Assembly: GCA_964550345.1 (NCBI GenBank)
Contig: CAZJYZ010000065.1
Location: forward strand, 1 to 15,406
Source: JAAEUB01 sp964550345
GTDB lineage: Bacteria; Pseudomonadota; Alphaproteobacteria; Rhodobacterales; Rhodobacteraceae
DNA length: 15,406 nt
Direction of reading: 5' to 3'
Of the stretch, positions 13,136 to 15,406 are shown piece by piece; position 1 is the stretch's first letter, and the number at the start of each line of letters is the position of its first letter. The position numbers and the translations under genes were made by a program. The notes beneath the pieces were generated by a model that saw nothing but the letters and a program-made list of their open reading frames with translations, was not told the DNA's origin and searched no databases.

Positions 13136-13188
13136 AGAATATGACACCCGTAACGCAGGCCAGCAAAAAGGCTATGACATGCAGCTGA
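13132..13188 (+). other. 18-codon open frame bridging the LprI-type gene and mccB
   Basis: An ATG at 13132 overlaps the LprI-type stop (ATGA) and opens a frame encoding MKNMTPVTQASKKAMTCS, ending at 13188, ten bases past the mccB start at 13179. A G-rich run (GGGGGG, 13126-13131) directly precedes it. It could let ribosomes continue from the upstream gene to mccB, but mccB has its own AAAAAGG site at 13165-13171, and such short frames arise by chance. It is not claimed as a real protein. Confidence 0.15.
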
Positions 13189-14783
13189 AATCAACCGTGC
13201 TCCCTCGGTCTGAAACCTTCCGGGCAAACCGGGAAAGCCATCTTGAAGCGATCGAAAGTATTGCAGAAGTCGCGACGCATGCAGCATTGGGCGGCTCCGA
13301 AGGCTCGCGCAAACGCCATCTTGAACGGGGTAAGATGCTGCCGCGAGACCGGGTCGCTAACTTGCTGGATCCCGGCAGCCCATTTCTGGAAATTGGCGCG
13401 ACAGCGGCCCACAATATGTATGGCGGCGATATCCCGTCGGCCGGGATCATCGCCGGTGTCGGACAGGTTCATGGGCAGGATGTGATGGTCGTGGCCAATG
13501 ATGCCACCGTCAAGGGTGGCACCTACCTGCCGATGTCTGTGAAAAAGCACTTGCGTGCTCAGGAAATTGCCGAGGAATGCCATCTACCTTGCGTCTATCT
13601 GGTCGATAGCGGTGGTGCCAATCTGCCCAATCAGGATGAAGTTTTCCCGGATCGTGACCATTTTGGCCGGATTTTCTATAATCAGGCCCGGATGAGCGCC
13701 AAGGGCATCGCCCAGATCGGGGTTGTCATGGGATCGTGCACAGCAGGCGGGGCCTATGTGCCAGCCATGTCCGACGTGGCGATTATCGTTAAAGAACAAG
13801 GGACTATATTTCTTGCCGGCCCACCTCTGGTCAAGGCTGCCACGGGCGAAGTGGTTTCGGCCGAAGACCTTGGTGGTGGTGACGTACATACGCGCCTCTC
13901 TGGCGTGGCCGACTACCTTGCCGAGGATGATGCCCATGCCCTGGCCCTTGCGCGCCGCGCAATTGGCAACCTCAATCGGGAACCGACGACAAACGCCAAT
14001 TGGCAAAGCCCCGAAGATCCTGCCTATGACCCCGAGGAAATTCTTGGCGTTGTGCCGCCCAGCCTGACCATTCCCTATGACATCCGCGAGGTTATCGCAC
14101 GGCTGGTGGATGGCAGCCGGTTTGACGAATTTAAACAGCGTTTTGGCGAAACTCTGGTGACCGGCTTTGCCCATGTCAAAGGCTGCCCCGTGGGCATCAT
14201 CGGCAACAACGGCCCGGTTTTTTCCGAAGCGGCACAGAAGGGTGCGCATTTTGTTGAACTCTGTTCTCAGAGATCTATCCCATTGGTTTTTCTGCAAAAT
14301 GTTACCGGGTTCATGGTTGGGCGCAAATACGAAAACGAAGGCATTGCCCGTCACGGCGCCAAAATGGTGACGGCTGTTGCTTCGACCAATGTGCCAAAGA
14401 TCACCATGCTGGTAGGCGGTTCTTATGGGGCCGGAAATTACGGCATGGCCGGACGCGCCTATTCCCCGCGTTTCCTGTGGACCTGGCCTAAAAGCCAGAT
14501 TTCGGTCATGGGCGGGGCGCAGGCGGCGGGCGTGCTGGCAACGGTCAAACGCGATGCAATCGAGCGCGGCGGCGGCAGCTGGTCGGCGGAGGAAGAGGCC
14601 GCGTTCAAACAGCCCACGCTTGACATGTTCGCCGAACAAAGCCACCCGCTTTATGCCTCAGCACGCCTGTGGGATGATGGGATCATCGACCCGCGCAAAT
14701 CGCGCGAGGTTCTTTATCTCAGCCTGAAAGCGGCCCTAAACGCTCCGATAGAGCCGACAAAGTTCGGCCTGTTCAGGATGTGA
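13179..14783 (+). CDS. mccB: 3-Methylcrotonyl-CoA carboxylase, beta (carboxyltransferase) subunit
   Basis: Transfers the carboxyl group from carboxybiotin on MccA to 3-methylcrotonyl-CoA, forming 3-methylglutaconyl-CoA. The 534-residue length is typical of bacterial MCC beta (LiuB). Both crotonase-like halves of the carboxyltransferase are present: the N-domain with YLVDSGGANLPNQDEVFPD (140-158) and the oxyanion loop GSCTAGGAYVPAM (185-197), and the C-domain with FLQNVTGFMVGRKYE and GGSYGAGNYGM. The C-terminus FGLFRM is characteristic of MCC beta rather than propionyl- or acetyl-CoA carboxylases, which supports the assignment together with the adjacent ivd and mccA. The ribosome binding site is AAAAAGG at 13165-13171; an ATG at 13174 is out of frame. 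No key region is missing. Confidence 0.97.
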   Translation: MQLKSTVLPRSETFRANRESHLEAIESIAEVATHAALGGSEGSRKRHLERGKMLPRDRVANLLDPGSPFLEIGATAAHNMYGGDIPSAGIIAGVGQVHGQDVMVVANDATVKGGTYLPMSVKKHLRAQEIAEECHLPCVYLVDSGGANLPNQDEVFPDRDHFGRIFYNQARMSAKGIAQIGVVMGSCTAGGAYVPAMSDVAIIVKEQGTIFLAGPPLVKAATGEVVSAEDLGGGDVHTRLSGVADYLAEDDAHALALARRAIGNLNREPTTNANWQSPEDPAYDPEEILGVVPPSLTIPYDIREVIARLVDGSRFDEFKQRFGETLVTGFAHVKGCPVGIIGNNGPVFSEAAQKGAHFVELCSQRSIPLVFLQNVTGFMVGRKYENEGIARHGAKMVTAVASTNVPKITMLVGGSYGAGNYGMAGRAYSPRFLWTWPKSQISVMGGAQAAGVLATVKRDAIERGGGSWSAEEEAAFKQPTLDMFAEQSHPLYASARLWDDGIIDPRKSREVLYLSLKAALNAPIEPTKFGLFRM

Positions 14784-14811
14784 TGACATGAACAAAGCTC
14801 TTTCATCTTGG

Positions 14812-14857
14812 CTCAAATACCTCCGGGGGTCGCGGGGGCCGGCCCCCCCCCCGCGCT
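14812..14857 (+). repeat. Intergenic GC-rich element with C10 tract between mccB and mccA
   Basis: The 92-bp gap contains CTCAAATACCTCCGGGGGT (14812-14830), followed by CGCGGGGGCCGG and a run of ten C (14843-14852), then GCGC. Two overlapping stems are possible: CGCGGGGG (14831-14838) with CCCCCGCG (14848-14855), or GGGGGCC with GGCCCCC (14834-14847). Removing five C would give the perfect 20-bp palindrome CGCGGGGGCCGGCCCCCGCG, so the tract looks expanded. From memory, similar CTCAAATACCTCCGGGGG elements recur between genes in Rhodobacteraceae; this was not checked. No T-run follows, so a simple intrinsic terminator is unlikely. A 25-residue open frame across it (14788-14865) is probably not a gene. 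Confidence 0.6.
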
Positions 14858-14875
14858 GGCAATAAGGACAGGCAT

Positions 14876-15406
14876 ATGTTTCAAAAAATCCTCGTAGCAA
14901 ACCGCGGTGAAATTGCCTGCCGGGTCATCGAAACTGCCCGCCGGATGGGGGTCGCGACAGTCGCGGTCTATTCGGACGCCGATGCAGGCGCGCGCCATGT
15001 GGCGATGGCGGATGAGGCGTTGCATATCGGGGGCTCGGCCCCGGCTGATAGCTATCTGCGCGGCGATGTGATTATTCAGGCTGCCCTTGAAACCGACGCA
15101 CAGGCAATCCATCCGGGATATGGGTTCCTGTCGGAAAACCCTGATTTTGTTGAAGAAGTAGAAGCCGCTGGGCTTGTTTTTATCGGCCCTTCAGCGCAGG
15201 CAATCCGCGCCATGGGGCTCAAGGATGCGGCTAAGATCGTGATGGAAAAAGCCGGTGTTCCGGTGGTGCCGGGCTATCACGGCACCGATCAGGACGATGA
15301 TTTACTGGCAAAAGAAGCCGCGCAAATTGGCTACCCTGTCCTGATCAAGGCGGTTGCTGGTGGTGGCGGGAAGGGCATGCGACTGGTGGACGGGGCAGGG
15401 GATTTT
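14876..15406 (+). CDS. mccA: 3-Methylcrotonyl-CoA carboxylase, alpha (biotin carboxylase) subunit, 5' part
   Basis: The first 177 codons of the biotin-carrying subunit that carboxylates biotin with ATP and bicarbonate; the gene runs off the window with no stop. Visible parts are the biotin carboxylase N-domain opening KILVANRGEIACRVI (4-18), the DADAGARHVAMADEA segment (34-48), HPGYGFLSEN (79-88), MGLKDAAK (113-120), and the start of the ATP-grasp domain with Lys158 and the glycine-rich loop GGGGKGM (162-168). The wording of these segments and the partner mccB upstream favour MCC over propionyl-CoA carboxylase. The start has AAGGA at 14864-14868, seven bases before the ATG. The biotinyl domain expected near the C-terminus lies outside the window. 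Confidence 0.95.
   Translation, partial: MFQKILVANRGEIACRVIETARRMGVATVAVYSDADAGARHVAMADEALHIGGSAPADSYLRGDVIIQAALETDAQAIHPGYGFLSENPDFVEEVEAAGLVFIGPSAQAIRAMGLKDAAKIVMEKAGVPVVPGYHGTDQDDDLLAKEAAQIGYPVLIKAVAGGGGKGMRLVDGAGDF

Noticed and set aside
13584..14645. Long open frame (353 codons) on the minus strand opposite mccB
   Set aside because: It is antisense to conserved mccB sequence with no known motif; its composition (many His, Arg, Gly) is typical of a shadow frame.
14788..14865. 25-residue open frame between mccB and mccA
   Set aside because: It simply reads through the GC-rich intergenic element, giving runs of Gly, Arg and Pro, and has no conserved feature.

Overview
This looks like chromosomal DNA of an alphaproteobacterium, most likely of the Rhodobacteraceae/Roseobacter type. 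The evidence is moderately high GC, dense short operons with 4-base ATGA/GTGA overlaps, the protein sequences themselves, and the ivd - small secreted protein - mccB - mccA order. No RNA gene, insertion sequence, phage gene or CRISPR array is visible. Fourteen protein genes are supported; the last is cut by the window edge.

Layout. Positions 1-58 are seven perfect 8-bp tandem repeats, ending 25 bp before an M20 family amidohydrolase (84-1250, +), which is followed by a clear intrinsic terminator. Next is a small SAM-dependent methyltransferase (1353-1952, +), which converges on moaA (3090-2080, -). Divergent from moaA is a pair of overlapping genes: a short lipoprotein (3174-3662, +) and an acyl-CoA synthetase (3637-5286, +). 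A minus-strand group follows, read glmU (9232-7877), glmS (7835-6009), then an AlkD-like DNA repair gene (6012-5335) joined to glmS by an ATGA overlap. Divergent from glmU is gph (9354-10016, +), whose 3' end overlaps that of a convergent MmgE/PrpD family gene (11323-9974, -). The right end is a leucine-degradation operon: ivd (11475-12638), an LprI/DUF1311-type secreted protein (12635-13135), mccB (13179-14783) and the start of mccA (14876 onwards).

How the genes work together. GlmS makes glucosamine-6-phosphate and GlmU makes UDP-GlcNAc, feeding peptidoglycan and LPS. Ivd converts isovaleryl-CoA to 3-methylcrotonyl-CoA, which the biotin-dependent MccAB complex carboxylates. The promoter of this operon is readable: a near-consensus -35 box, and a dyad operator (TGAACA-AG-TGTTCA) placed where the first transcribed bases should lie. 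MoaA starts molybdopterin synthesis and its gene appears to be leaderless.

Most of the window is ordinary housekeeping and catabolic sequence, and I do not see an undescribed multi-gene system. The points most worth a second look are non-coding: the repeat tract at 1-58; a C10 tract that appears to have broken a perfect 20-bp palindrome between mccB and mccA; the cluster of dyads between the MmgE/PrpD gene and ivd; and the envelope-type gene embedded in the leucine operon.
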